A stretch of DNA of 64,000 bases from Fulvia fulva. Taxonomy: Eukaryota; Ascomycota; Dothideomycetes; Mycosphaerellales; Mycosphaerellaceae. The stretch's first letter is position 1. Every line of letters starts with the position of its first letter. This document shows positions 24,450 to 37,700 of the stretch, one piece after another. The translations under genes and the position numbers were made by a program. The notes beneath the pieces are model-generated. The model was not told the DNA's origin. It saw only the letters and a program-made list of their open reading frames with translations, and made no database searches. The stretch is taken from NCBI RefSeq assembly GCF_020509005.1, contig NC_063013.1, positions 2,852,001 to 2,916,000 on the forward strand, given 5' to 3'.

Positions 24450-26098
24450 TAAACCGCTATACTTAGCTAGGTCTCTATATCCGTAGAAGAGCTACGACGA
24501 GATCTATAAGAGTATAGATTATTAATAACCGTAATAAGACATTACGGCGTACGTTAGAAAAAACGTACGACTTAGTATAAGAGACTCCTACTACTACCTT
24601 AGGCTAAGTAGTACCTAATATAGTACGCCCTTAAGGATAGCGAGGCTCGCTACTAGCTATACGACTAGTAGTATAGCGCGAGTCTATATATAATATATAG
24701 ACTTAAGGATAGATATAGTAGTAGTAGTAAACTATCTACGACGCCTTATAGTATAAACTCGAGAGCTTATAGCGACTAGTTACCGACCTACCGCCTAAGC
24801 TTAACCTATACGACCTTCTTTCCGATAACGAGATCTAGAATGTCGATAGTATAGCTACGGCGGTAGTTAACTACGACGACGACGGCGCTACCGAAGAAGG
24901 CGAAGGAGAGGAAGGTAAGACATAATAATAAGTCGCGAAGACCCTCCGAATCCCCGTTAATAACCTCCTATAACTCGATACTAATTAACTCGTTAAGCTC
25001 GTATAGGAGCCCGAGAGGGCCGTGGCTATCTACTTTATCCTACGACGTACGGAGTAAGAGTATAGGAATATAATATAAATAGCGACTATACTCTATAAGT
25101 AATTAGGTAAAGTAGGGTAAGAGCTTAGGAGATAGAAGAGTTACGATTAGTAGATACGTAACGAGTACGATATACTACTTAAGGATCGCGATATATAGAG
25201 GATATAGAAGGAGGATACTATTAAGTACCGCGACGCTTTCTAGAAGGACCTAGGTACGGTACGAGAAGAAATAGATTAGGCTAAGTAATAGCTTACTTAG
25301 GTCTAGTAGGAACTCGATAACCTAAAGGCCTAACCTAGAGTATCCTTAAGTATAGTAATGACCGCCGAGATTAGCTCGCTTACTATAAAGAACGACACCC
25401 TAAAGAAGTAAGCGAAGGAGGTACTTTAGTAGTTGTCTAATAATGACTCGAAGATCAAGGCCCTCGAATTTGACCTTAATATATATAAGAAAGAAGCCTA
25501 GACCTATTAGAGCAATATCGAGCAGCTTAATAAGTTGTAGTAAACTTAGGTAGATAACCTTAAGAAGTAACTCGACGACCGCCGAGGCCGCTCTCGAGTA
25601 CGATCCTTACTATCTCGCGCTATATTATAGCGCCGTGCCCTTTAAAACTGCCGAACCCTATCGAAGGACAAGAATAATAATAGTAGAGCTAGTAGAGCTA
25701 GTAATAAGGACCGCGGTAGTAAGTACGAGGATAAGGTAGCTCGCCGTACTACTAGAAAGAAAGCTAAGAAGTCTATACGTAAGCTAGATAATAGTAACGA
25801 CTCCGATCTATTATCTAATAAGTTAGAGGAGGCCTCGGGGTTAGATAGCGATACTCGTACTTATCGCCGCTCTTCTAAGAAGAAGCTAGTCTACGACTTC
25901 GAGTCTCTAGTTAAGTACGATCCGGACCTTAGCTAGCCCTTTAAGACTTAGCGTAGTATAGACAAGCCTAGGAAGTTAGTCGGTACTATTAATAGTAAGC
26001 TATCTAGACCCTCCCTCGAGAAGTTCTTCTCCGAGTTAGAGACTATTATCGACTATATAGTCTTTCGTAATAAGAAGGTAGTACTTAAGTTTATATAC
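24450..26098 (+). pseudogene. Gypsy C1: LTR end, PBS and gag remnant
   Basis: The LTR ends at 24461. A 2-nt spacer and the PBS TAGCTAGGT (24464-24472) follow, the reverse complement of ACCTAGCTA at 21019-21027. A RIP-mutated gag frame comes next, with acidic and Lys/Glu-rich coiled-coil-like sequence. An Arg/Ser-rich segment (about 25565-25770) precedes the start of a gag helical domain (about 25890-26095). It is broken off at about 26099 by the LTR of gypsy C2. The pol of C1 is not found in the window. Confidence 0.65.
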
Positions 26099-26283
26099 TA
26101 TTACTATATCGGCGTATATTTACTTAAACCCGTAGGTACGTACCTAGACCCCGCGCCCGCTAACTAATCCGATTAGCGGCTTAGCGCCTATATATAACTC
26201 TCGCGCCCTCCGCGCCTCTCTTAGATAGAATATCTATTCGACTTATACCTTACCTAACTACGTACTTATACCTACTTATAACA
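26099..26283 (+). repeat. Gypsy C2 5' LTR (approximate ends)
   Basis: A TATATATAAC box at about 26189 is followed by CTCGCGCCCTCCGCGCCTCTCTT, the same block that follows the TATA box in the gypsy-1, C1 and D LTRs. TATTAC at the left end is the RIP form of TGTCAC. The right end, ATAACA, is less certain. No second copy is present in the window, and I could not find a self-priming PBS. Confidence 0.5.
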
Positions 26284-28403
26284 CTTCGAAAAGATTATTA
26301 CTAACGTATAGAGAGACGCGAGAAGCTACATTCGGGAGATTATAGAGAAACCGCGATAGTATACGAGGAAGTACTAAGATTAGGTATCGTACTCGCTAAG
26401 TCGTACCTTAAAGTACATTATAGCTAATATAGTTATAATAGCGAGATAGACCGGTACCGGCGTACTAGGGGTAGGTATAGAGAACACTAATAGACGCGTT
26501 TATCGCGCGTCCCTTAATAGATCATCCTTCTTTACCCTACTACCCGATCCGCTCGATAATAATAGCGCGAACCCGGCGACGTAGACTTAAGAACTTAAAG
26601 AGGATATCGTAAATAAGCTCCTCGACGAGAATAACTAGTACCGTAAGTAGTATAAGAAGGTGTTCGACTAACTTAAGGCGATTAAGGAAGAGGAGGTCGA
26701 GATAGAGCTAAACTTAGCTAACCTATATAGGGAGGAGTTTATTGAGGATAAGATAGAAGATAAGGGTACTAAGGTACCGAGGAAGAGGAGGGTTACTATC
26801 GACAACTTCTAGGAAGCCTTCGACTCGTTAAACGGGTTAAATATAGACAAGTTTAAGAAGATAGTCAATAACTATCCCTAGTAGATCTATAAGATCCTCT
26901 ATAATATCGAGTCCGATTACTAACGTACGTATAAGCTTAATACTACGCTCGATATAGCTAACCGTATTAACTTCCGTAAGGCGTAAGATACTAAGGACTA
27001 GATAGACCGACTCGAGGATATAATCGACACGGAATAGGCGACTAGATAGTCCCTAAAAGAGGAGGTCACGCGACTAAAGGAGGAGATCGCTAAGCGCGAT
27101 AATACCGCCGTTATCGACCTAGACGAGCTTATAAGGGCTAAAGATATAAAGAAGGTATATCGTACGTAGTGTAAGGTAGCCGAGACTAAGCTCGTAGTAG
27201 CCGAGAAGCGTATTACTAAGCTTAAGAAGTAAGAGAAGGACCCGTAGCCGGTCTAAGGAAAAGTAAGACCTACTACCTTAGCGAACCGAGTCTAAAGAGT
27301 CACTAGAGCGTTAGTAGAATAGAGGTAAGCCTAGCAAGAAGAAGTCGGACCCGGATTTATCGGACTTATTAGACGACGAGGACGACGGTAATAAGGGCCG
27401 TAAGAATAGCCGTATAGACGGTAGTCGTAAGGGTAAGAAGAATCGCCGGAGTACCGACTTAGATAGTAGCCCTATCTCCGTATATACGACTTACGACGCC
27501 GACATAACTACTAGCGTTAAGTCCTCTAACGAGCTAAAGGCCCCTACTAAGTTCGATCTAAAGAGCGACGATATTAAGTTCTAAGAGTAGTAGCGTACTA
27601 CCGAAGCTAAGCTCTAAGCCTCGAAGTACCGTACTATAAAAGACTCCCTTTAGAACGTCTAGAGCTAGTTAAAGAACGGTATATAGACCTATATCGACTT
27701 AAAGATCTCTAGTCCTACTAAGTCTACGGAAGGTACGACTACTTAGTACGCTTCTATAGATAAGATAATAGAAGATCTAGCCCGGCGCTACGGTACCCGT
27801 AATATCTATACTAATACTATAACTAAGCTTAATAGTCTATAGTAGGGTAATTAGGAGAAGTTTAGTAACTTCTACCTATCCTTCCGTAAGAACGCCGATA
27901 TCGTTAACCTTAATAACGGCGCGAAGGAAAAGAGACTCGAGAAGGACTTCCTACTCCGTAAGTTAAGCTCGCGCTACGATAACCGTATTATAAACGAGGA
28001 CATAGTCAATATAACCCTTAAGCGAGTCGTGTCTACGCTATATAACGACGAGGACAAGTTTAAGGCGTTCGACCTTAAGTACGGTAAGACCGGTAATAGT
28101 AAGAAGACTACTAAGGGTAACGACGATAAGAAGGATACGTCTTCGGGTAGTAGTAGTAATAATACTAACCCGAACGCTAAGACTAAGTAGGCTAATCGAC
28201 CTTAGGCATTTTAGTATATCTAACCTTTAGATACTACTCGTACCTAGGAATATATTAATTAGAATCGGTACTTAAAATACGAATAAGAAGGTTACCGCCG
28301 TATCGCTACTAATTAGTACCCCCTTCGAGATGTCGCCCGCCGCCTATTTACGCTAGGCTATAACCTAAGTAATAACCGCCGTAACGGTAGTAATAGTAGT
28401 AAC
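26284..28403 (+). pseudogene. Gypsy C2 gag remnant
   Basis: A RIP-mutated gag. Skipping TAG and TAA codons gives a coiled-coil-rich N-terminal part, an Arg/Lys/Ser-rich basic region (about 27320-27470) and a gag helical domain (about 27570-28080, including AR(R)YGTRNIYT, which resembles TRQYGTRNEGT of gypsy-1). A knuckle-like segment follows in which the cysteines read as Tyr (YLKYEQEGY..., original CX2CX4HX7C). Copia-1 is inserted at 28404 and the coding sequence resumes at 33882. Confidence 0.65.
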
Positions 28404-28637
28404 TGTTGAGAACATACAGGCCGTAGGACAAGTATGTGGGTGTGGGTGTGTCATGTGACTAGATCACGTGATTAGGGTTTGCCAGCCCATAGGCTAGCAA
28501 ACATCCGGACACCTAGCATCTACCTACACCAACACCGGCGATATAGTATGTAGATACACGCTATCCCATTGGGTCCTTCTTCGTCTTTCGTGTGATCCGC
28601 CGTCTTCCACTACTGCGCAACTCGTACCTGTTTAACA
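28404..28637 (+). repeat. Copia-1 5' LTR
   Basis: TGTTGAG to TTTAACA, preceded by GTAAC. It contains GATCACGTGATTAG and paired GCCAGCCCATAGGCTAGC inverted-repeat sequence. Related to the solo LTR at 6-230. Confidence 0.92.
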
Positions 28638-28639
28638 GT

Positions 28640-28649
28640 TTATGAGCCC
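28640..28649 (+). other. Copia-1 primer-binding site (initiator tRNA-Met, internal)
   Basis: TTATGAGCCC is the reverse complement of GGGCTCATAA, the anticodon stem-loop of initiator tRNA-Met (anticodon CAU). This is the half-tRNA primer type used by Drosophila copia. It starts 2 nt after the LTR. Confidence 0.8.
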
Positions 28650-29086
28650 GGGTTAGCAACTCGGTATTTCACCCTCGACAAAGTCGTATTGGAGTTATTC
28701 CTCTTCAGAACAAAAGGAAGGCAGACTGGAGGCCCCACCCGCATTGCACAGGAAGCTACAGCCGTGCTGTAGGTGTATATAAGACGTGAAAGAGCCTAGT
28801 GAGGCACTGTCAGACTCCGAGTCAGGGAGCCTGTGCCAATACCTCAGACAAGTGGGCGAGCTTACTAAGAAGAGTCGCTCTCCGGACATCGCGTTCGTAT
28901 CGACTAACTGTTCATTCTGAGAGAGCCGCAGTGTCTCAGAAACCCCCTCTGCTAAGAGAGTTACGCTACAGTGTCTCAGCACCAACATCAACCTCGCGTT
29001 CGGTTTATCCCATTTCGATCCGATCGCGTACGACCGAATACATCCTGTTACCTGAGGGCAGCCAACCTGTCCCTCAACTTACAAAA

Positions 29087-32000
29087 ATGGAGAACGAGAC
29101 TGGGTTCACAAGAAAGAGAGCAGCACCTCTTCTGACAAGAGAGAACCACGAAACATGGTTCAAGCTGATGAGAATACACCTGGTATCAAAGCAGGTTGAC
29201 TGGGTCCTCGAGGACATCATTACGGACATTCCCGCTGCAACCCTAGCGACACCCTCTACATCATCGGAGTCATCCCTTCCTTTGGATCAAGCGATAAGGA
29301 AGGCATCGTACAGACGGCACAATGCAACGGCCCTGTATGAGATGTAGATCTGTCTGTCGACAGATGACCAAGAGATGACATACGAGATCCGGCATGCGAA
29401 GGAGTTGTGGGAATGGGCTGAAGCCAAATACAAGAGAAGACTTCTCGCTACTGGAAGAAGTTTGCTTCAGCAATACACCAATTTCGTGATGACAGAGGAC
29501 CAGTCAATAGATGACGCCTGGCAGGAGCTTAGCTCAATTGCAAGGAGGGCTGTTTCAATCTCGCCTCAGTTCCAAGACATCAAGACTGAGGACAGAAAGA
29601 TCCAGCAACTCTTAGCAGCTCTGCCAGACTCATTTGGCTCAATTCGCGATGCAATTGATGCCCAGGTGAATCTCTCACCACAAGACATTCTTGCAATCCT
29701 TAGGGAGAAGCAAGAATCAATGATTCATCAAGGGACAGCCATGTTCGCTAAGAAGGGTTTCCAGGGCAAGCTCACGTGCCATCTCTGCAATGGTGACCAT
29801 TTTATGAGCAAGTGCCCACACCTTTCTGCAGCTCAGCAGGCTGTTAGGAACAAGGACAAACCAGCTAGGGTTACCTACCCTGCTAAGAGACAACCGTCAC
29901 CACCTCGTAGGAGGTCATCATCACCAAACCTTCGTGATGTCCTTAAGGTGATGACGGACCTTGCAAAGCAGATGAAGGAGAGCCGCAAGCCAAAGGCCTC
30001 CTCTAGTAAGCCTGCAAGGGCCCATGCGACCCAGGAAGACGCATCAGACCCTGAGATACCATCAGAAGATGATGATGTTGATGAGGTTGCCTATTCCACT
30101 GTGGAAGCCAAAGGCAAGTACCCCTCGTCCGAGTGGTTGCTTGACTCTTGTGCATCATCACATATGACTGACCAAGATTCACTATTCAGGACACTGAAGC
30201 CTCTTCAAAAGAGGAAGTGGATCAAGGTTGGGGGTGGCTATCTACAAGCTACACATATGGGAAGTGCAGTAATGGGTGGTCCTTCTGGAAAGCAAATTGT
30301 CTTAGAAAATGTCCTGTTTGTTCCTGGCCTTGGAGTTAGTCTTGTTTCGTGGGATCAGTTCAGCCAACAGTTTGCTGTCCAACCACCCAGTTTCACCCTA
30401 AAATCCTTGTCTGGTAAACCCGTTGTCCAGACCAAACTTCGAGGAGGAGTACCGTTTATCCACTCGATCTCGGAAATTCTTGAGCCACAGCATGCTGGCA
30501 TACTCTCTCAAGAACGTGACGGTACCGCTATGGCTAACACTGAGTCCGAAGATCAGTGGGAGCTATGGCATAGAAGATGTGCACACCTTGGCAAGGGACT
30601 GCTAAGAAACCTGCATAGAGTCACTGACAAGAAAGATCCCATTCCTGTTCCTTCTGAACACCAGAATTGCAAGGTCTGCTCCCTTGCAAACATGAGGAAG
30701 TTCAAAGGACCTGCCACAGAGAGGAAAGGGGAGAGGCTGGCCCTCATCTCCATTGACATCTGTGGGCCTTTTCAGGGCGCAGTCTCTAGGCTAGGATACA
30801 AATATTGGCTTGAGATTGTAGACAACTTCTCTAGGAAGAAGTGGGTAATCCCTTTGAAGGCCAGGAGCGACGCTCCTGCAGCCCTACGGGATTGGAAGGT
30901 CCAGGCAGAACGGCAGTCAAGGTGCTTTCTGTCTGCGATCCGCAGTGATAGTGCAAAGGAAATTCTCGCCTTGCTAAAAGAGTGGGAGAAGGAGTTTGGC
31001 ACTCAGATGGACACAACTGATGCCTACAACTCTCTTCAAAATGGACCTGTGGAAAGGTCAATTCAAGCCTCTAAGAACACAGTCCGGGCTATGCTTGAAG
31101 ACTCTGGCATGCCAGTTGAGTTCTGGCCAGAAGCTTTGCAAGCACAGACTGTGATCAGAAACAGACTGCCTAATGGTCCGATCATTGATGGTATTGCTCT
31201 TTCACCAAAAGAAGCCTTAACTGGCCAAGTACCGTCAGTCGACCATTTCCGCGTCTGGGGATGCAAAGCTGTGGTCTATGTAGACCCAAGAGCCCAACCT
31301 CAAGGCTTGAGGAGAGACAAGTTGATGAACCGAGGAAAAGAAGCCGTGTTTGTGGGCTACTCAGAAAACACCACAAAACAATGGCTGTTCTGGGATCCCG
31401 ACATGAAAGCAATAAAAGCGCATAGTCACGTCGACTGGTTTGAGAATGAGAAGGGGGGAGATATGGATCTTGGTATCACCTTCACTAACCAGCCGAGTCG
31501 AGCGCCACAGCGCAATCCTGTTGGGAGGAAGCCCTTTGGGGCGAAATTTTCCGATAGGGGATTATCAGAGACACCGTTACGAAGGCCAGGAGAAAATATT
31601 GAGGCGGTTTCAACACTGTCGAAGGCCGATAACGGTGGATCTATACAGAACCTACCCAAGTCATCAACACCACAGCAACCGCTGTTTGTGCAACTTCCCC
31701 CTCCCCTAAAGGACATTGGGGAATACCAGAAGTTTGGAGATCAGGGTACTCCAATGAAAGAAAAAGAAGATGTCGTTCAGTTCGACCCATCCGAACACCC
31801 AGCGCCACCTCAGGTTGCAGGCAACAAGAGGTCAAGGGGGGACGGAGATGATAACTCTAAAGAGCATGAGGCTAAACACCATAAGGCTCTTATCGCCCAG
31901 ATGTTCCATCTAGACCCTACAATGAGCTGGGTAGAGGAGATTCTGAACGACGTGGAAGAACATGCATTTGCTGCTGTTGGGCAGGCCATAGCCTATCAGC

Positions 32001-33607
32001 AGGAAGTGCCAATCCCAAAGTCCTATAAGGCAGCCGTAGGAGACCCCGAATGGGGACATATATAGAGAGAGGCAATCGAGAACGAACTTATTGCCTTAGC
32101 AAGCAACAACACCTGGGAAGCAGTTGTACCGCCAAAGGGTGCGAATCTAATTACTTCTAGGTGGGTCTTTGATGTGAAAAGAATGATTAGTGGAGCTATT
32201 GAGAAGTTCAAGGCAAGACTAGTTGCAAGAGGGTTTTCACAGAAATATAGGGTTGACTTCGAAGAGACCTTTGCACCTACTGTTAGACATGATACTCTCC
32301 GAGTATTCATGGCAGTAGTATGTGAGAGAGATCTCGAGATGCACCTAGTGGATGTGAATAATGCTTTTACCCAAAGCAGCCTTCTTGAAGACATCTATAT
32401 GATCCCACCCCCAGGAGTTGAAGCACCTCCAAACATGGTGTTCAAGGTCCTACGAAGCCTTTATGGGCTTAAGCAAGCAGCTAGAGACTGGAACAAGCTC
32501 TGTGTTGCGAAGCTAGAGAAGATTGGATTTACCCAGTCCCAGGTAGATCCATGCCTACTTATCCATACGGATAGAGACCTTATGGTCCTTACCCATGTGG
32601 ATGACATACCCATTGCAGCTCCGAAGCTGTCAGATGTTCAGTGGTTTAAGGCTGAGCTTGGAAAAGTGTTTAAGATTAAAGATCTTGGTGAACCTACGAA
32701 GATCCTTAGAATGAGGATTACAAGAGACAGGTCCTAAGGCACTTTGAAGCTTGATCAAGGACACTATGTCCACGCTAACTTAGCCAAGATGAACATAGCT
32801 AGAGAGAAGGCTACGCCAACCCACTCACCTATGGAGAGCTACGAGCATTTAGTGCCTACGGCACCTATGGATGAGAGGTGCAACAAACAGGATTACCAGA
32901 GCCACAATGGTACCTGGATGTGGCCAATGACAATGACAAGGCCAGACTTAGCATTCCCCCTTGGAAGAATTAGCTCATTTGTTGCTGATCCCTCGCAGCA
33001 GCATATGAAGGCTTTGAAGAAGCTCTCCCGATACCTGCGGTCGTACCCAGACCTAGGTCTTATGTATAGAAAGGGAGGGGGCAATCTCCAGGGATACTCG
33101 GACTCTGACTACGCTATGGACAAAGTGGATAGAGTCTCAATTCTGGGATACGTGTGGTTCCTTTGTGGATCACCTGTGTCCTGGATGAGTAGGAAGCAGA
33201 AGTCTGTTGCAACATCAACAATGGAAGCTGAGTTCATGGCTATGAACGCAGCCGCAAAGCAGTCACAATTTCTTGCTGCTGTCCTCAGGGAAATGGGGTG
33301 CCCAGAACTGGTGGGAAAGAGCTCTTTCCAGCCGAGTGTAAGGGCAAGCAAGGGCACTGTTGACGAGCTAAGGCCAGTCAAGCTCATGGGTGACAACCAA
33401 GCCGCTTTGACACTTGTCAAAGATGCCCATGTGCATGAAAGGTCAAAGCATATTGATGTTGCATATAACTATGTCAGACATCTCTGGTGGCAGAAGAAGA
33501 TTGCAGTGGACTACTGCCATACAAAGGACGTGGCTGCTGATGGGTTAACAAAGCCCCTCAATGGCCAGCAGTTCCAAAACTTTGTGAGGCAGCTCCAGCT
33601 TGCGTAA
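29087..33607 (+). pseudogene. Copia-1 Gag-Pol polyprotein, three premature stops
   Basis: One frame of 1507 codons from ATG 29087 (context ACAAAAATGG) to 33605-33607, broken by TAG 29345, TAG 32063 and TAA 32735. All three fit a C-to-T change in CAG or CAA, or G-to-A in TGG. There is no frameshift. Codon numbering from 29087: copia-type gag; zinc knuckle CX2CX3HX4C from 231 (CHLC); protease DSCASSHM at 353; HHCC finger (WHRRCAHL..CKVC); integrase catalytic D557, D621, E656; RT with KARLVARGFSQ, YGLKQAARDWN and HVDD at 1170-1173 (usually YVDD; this change is not RIP-type); RNase H with YSDSDYA, TMEAEF and HIDVAYNYVR. It cannot make full-length protein unless the stops are read through. Confidence 0.93.
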
Positions 33608-33642
33608 AGGGATTGTAGGAGACCATGTGGCCTGAGTGGGAG

Positions 33643-33876
33643 TGTTGAGAACATACAGGCCGCAGGACAAGCATGTGGGTGTGGGTGTGTCATGTGACTA
33701 GATCATGTGATTAGGGTTTGCCAGCCTATAGGCTAGCAAACATCCGGACACCTAGCATCTACCTACACCAACACCGGCGATACTGTATGTAGATACACGC
33801 TATCCCATTAGGTCCTTCTTCGTCTTTTGTATTATCCGCCGTCTTCTACTACTACGTAACTCGTACCTATTTAATA
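33643..33876 (+). repeat. Copia-1 3' LTR
   Basis: 234 bp, preceded by a purine-rich GAGTGGGAG tract (33634-33642) and followed by GTAAC. Differences from the 5' LTR are mainly C/T and G/A and concentrate in its last 60 bp. Confidence 0.92.
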
Positions 33877-33881
33877 GTAAC

Positions 33882-34679
33882 GCTAATAATACCGGCGGCG
33901 CGGGAAACGCCTAGTCTACTCCGTAAGCGTAATACGTAGTAGACCGTACGAGTTAGAGTTACGAGAAAACGAGAAAAAGTATAAATATAAACATAGGCCT
34001 CCTAAGGGAGGCAAGGTTTTAAGTATATCGGTATACTCCCTACTAGCTATAAACTACTCTATAGATAAATACAATCCGGTAATAGCTTCTTATCTAGTTA
34101 TACTATATATAGTGAATGGAAAGATCCCTACTTAAACCCTTTATAATAATAGTACTAACTCTACGTACTTTAATATCGACTTTATATATAAGAACAACCT
34201 TAGTATAATATAGCTACCTAATCCGTTAGGGCTAATATTAGTAGATAGCCGACCTACTAGTGACCTTATTACTTATAGAATAACGGTATAGATTTAGATC
34301 GGCAACTACGTAGAGACTAGGTCTAGCTACTACGTATTACTAGAATACGATATAGTCCTCGGCCGTCTCTAGTACGACGAGTATTAACCTATATTCTACT
34401 ATACGTTAGGAACTATAACCCTATTCTTACTTTATTGTCGACAGAACTATATACTCGGAACTGAACTAGTATACGTATAGTCTATTAATAATAAGGGTAT
34501 TGTACTAATAGGCATTCTTTAGACCGAGATACTAGTACTAGAGAGTTCGCGACCTTAAGCTTTATCTAATTACGTCAAACCCTACGTAGAGGATAAAGAC
34601 GAACCTATAGTAGTATAGGAGACGTATATAACGAAGGTAGTAATACAATATACTGTCGATATCTACGATAAACCGGAAC
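33882..34679 (+). pseudogene. Gypsy C2 protease region remnant
   Basis: Continues the C2 coding sequence after copia-1: an Asn/Gly-rich gag end, then a retropepsin-like stretch with the pattern of gypsy-1 (LILVDSRPTSDLITYRI..., later YDIVLGRLQYD matching YDIVFGLPWL). Stops are of the RIP type. It is interrupted at 34680 by gypsy D; the target duplication GGAAC lies at 34675-34679 and 49058-49062. Confidence 0.65.
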
Positions 34680-34741
34680 TATTACGGTTTACTACTACCG
34701 TAACGTCGCGCGCCTTAGCGCTTCCTTATATATCTCGCGCG
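34680..34741 (+). repeat. Gypsy D 5' LTR, first part
   Basis: Matches 48908-48969 of the 3' LTR and stops in TATATATCTCGCGCG (34727-34741), the TATA-box region. The same 15 bp recurs at 39713-39727 behind the inserted LINE A. The rest of the LTR follows to 39815. Confidence 0.85.
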
Positions 34742-37700
34742 ATTTTCGCCTTAATAGAGGACATCCGGAGTATCGATCTCTACGCCAAAACACGACACAT
34801 TCGAAAGCTCTTATTAAGGCCATTCTAACGATATATAAAGCAGGCCACTACCCCTAGGACTAAGGGAGTTCTACCTCATTCAATCTGGATAGCTTAAAGC
34901 TCTCTTCACCCTGTTTCTTTAGCTCTAAACGCCGCGGAGGTGCCTAGCTACATTAGGCAACTCCTAGGCAATAGTAGCCTAGGCTACGGTACTAACGGCG
35001 CCTACGGCCCTATAGGCGAAGCCCCCCTAAGATAACTAGTAGCAACTTATAGAGGACGCAAAAAGTATAGAAACTAACGATCAGCTCCCTTACCGGTCTC
35101 TATAGGTAATGATCACTTAGCTACGCACGGCGCTTATACTATCGTATTACCGAGGGCAATAAGAAATGAGAACGACGTCCTAGGCGATTAGTAAGGCCAC
35201 CCGGAATCAACACCCCTATAGCTAGGCATCGGTCGCGGTATCGATACTAGGCCCCCGCCTAACGCACGATATAGTTACGATCCGTATTATAGTAAAGGAA
35301 GACTAGGCCGAAGTTACGAAGCTATTAGACAAGGAGCTCGCCTAACGAATCAACTAACTAGGGGTGGTCGTAGTGAACTAATAGTCTAACGGTACTCTAT
35401 AGATCTATACTAGCTCTACTACTACTAGGAGGCACCTAGAGGTATAGCTATAGTAGGCATCTAAGGTTGCGGTATTAGCGAAGGTCTTAACGAAACAATT
35501 TACGATCCTAGTCTACGATATACCTAAGGAGTTTGACCTAACTAACTAGGGTCACCTACGCGCTCTCTAAGAGGACAACCCGGTTACTCTTAACTCTCTA
35601 ATCCAGAAGGCGACTTGGCTCTATAGGAAATGGCTAGAAGGCAAGAAGGCCTCGGCGCTAATAGTATAGCTATAAGACGCGAAAGCGGCGGATCTAGCGA
35701 TAGAACAAGGCCTAGTCTAGTAATATAGCCTTAAGATAGTAGAAAAGCACTCCTTATCCTTTCGTATCTTCTAATGCTTTAAATAGTATAGACTATACGT
35801 GTATAAATAAGCAGGCCTACTCGAACTATATAGGAGACTATATATCTAGGGACTATATATCGACTACGAGACGGTACGCGAACTGTCCGGGGCACTACCT
35901 ATCGTATAGTACGGAATGCCTATAGCGGAAACTAGCGAAAAACAAGGCAATTATAAACAGAACCGTCGCCCTAAGATTCTACGGCGACCGTAAGGCTAGC
36001 CTATACCGGAACTAACTAGCGGCGGTCGGGTATAAGCGCCCTAGGGCCGAGAACGATATAAAGGATACGTAACCTAGGGCGTACGGGAGGCTACGTGCTC
36101 TACTAGCTACGGCGAGGGAATCTAACTAGGCCCGGCTCCCCTTTAGTATATAGCCGATAGGCGTAGACTAGGACGTATAGGGTAGTAGGATATAGGACGA
36201 TATAGAGGAAATGATTATTAATACCGATGACTAGCCTCGCTACGCTTAGTATTATCTAGTATAACGTTAACTATAGCAAGGATATAGTCTAGAACCATTT
36301 CCTATACGAGGCGGACCCGCGCGTCCACTACGTCCTTATAATCTAGGAGCCGTAGGTTAACCCGTACTATAAGAGACTAACGACCTATAAGTTACTAGGC
36401 TATACGACATGCCTACGAGGCGACGGTAGACCCCGTACGTGCTTCTATATTAGTAAGGACATACTAGAATCCGACTAGGAGGTAGTATACTACGTAGACG
36501 AAGAAGGTAGGGGCGATATTACCTCCCTCTACGTAGGTAGTACCTAGATACACAACCTATATATACAACCGCTAGCCTCGAGGTCTAGCCGCGACCTAGG
36601 GGTCTGTAGACACCTAGACAGTGCGCTTAAGAGACAAGGGTGCTACATCGTAGTAGGAGACTTCAACATACACTACCCTTCCTAGGAAAGCCTTATATAG
36701 CCGTACCCTATAGCCGACGAAGTACTCGACTTGATAGCGAGTAACGTAATTGCCCTTAATACCCCGAAGGACCTAGGTACCTAGAAGAGAGGGGGACTCT
36801 AAGGTACGATCGACCTCTCCTAGATCGTAGATAGCTACTACTATATAGTAACCTACTATAGGATCGAACATATACTCGAGGCGTCATTAGACTATATACT
36901 AGTTAGGACCTCTATTACGACATAGATATAACGTATACTAGCGAGAACCCCTAAGCTAAACTAGGGAAAGGCCTACTAGGCTAACATCTAGGCGTACCTC
37001 GATAACTCTAAGAGGCTAGTCTAGATCGCGTAGTAGCAATATAATAGTAAAGACGAGATAGACAAAGCAGTCTAGGGGTTAATAGACGAAATAAGAAAAG
37101 CGACCTCACTTTACGTTCCGCTTACCTAACTAACGACATAGTCTAAACTATACTAGACGCCGGAGTACACTACGGTAGTAAGAGAAGTAAGGAGAGCCCG
37201 CCGGGTATAGACGAGTAGCTATAGCGAGGAGGCCTAGAACGTATATAGGGAGGTATACTAACAGAACAAAGCTATAATACGGAGGGAGAAAGCAGTCGGC
37301 TAGAGGGCTATAGTAGAAGAAATCGCCGGCAAGCTAGAGAGGATGTAGAAGCTAGCGAAATGGGCCCGACAGGACCCTATATAGGGCCCCTCCTTCTCTA
37401 TCCTAGCGCTATAATCGCCTAGTGGCCCGGTTAGCGACCCCGAGGCCAAGGCGCGTCTACTAGCTAGCAAGTTCTTCCCGCCCCTAGTTAAGGCTAATCT
37501 AAGCGACATAAACAGCTCTACTCCCCTAGCCCCTAGTATCGCGGTCTAATAGGAGGTGTCCGAGGGAGAAGTTACCGCTATACTAAGGAAGTTACCGGCG
37601 AAGAAAGCCCCGGGGCCAGATAGGATCCTAAACGAGCTACTAAAGAAGTATAGAGATCAACTAGCCCTAGTAGTTATAGCGATCTTTAACGCCTACCTAT

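Larger units (their letters stand above)
28404..33876 (+). mobile_element. Copia-1: nearly intact Ty1/copia retrotransposon
   Basis: A 5473-bp element with a 5' LTR at 28404-28637 (234 bp) and a 3' LTR at 33643-33876, each TGTTGAG...; the 3' copy ends AATA instead of AACA. The target duplication GTAAC lies at 28399-28403 and 33877-33881. The LTRs differ at roughly 15 positions, mostly transitions, so LTR divergence is not a clock here. The single gag-pol frame has three stops. CpA is only slightly depleted: this copy has been lightly mutated, much less than its host gypsy C2. Confidence 0.95.

Noticed and set aside
26284..26350. Self-priming PBS for gypsy C2
   Set aside because: By analogy a segment near ATATCTATT in the LTR should be complementary to the PBS; no match was found, and the LTR end is uncertain.
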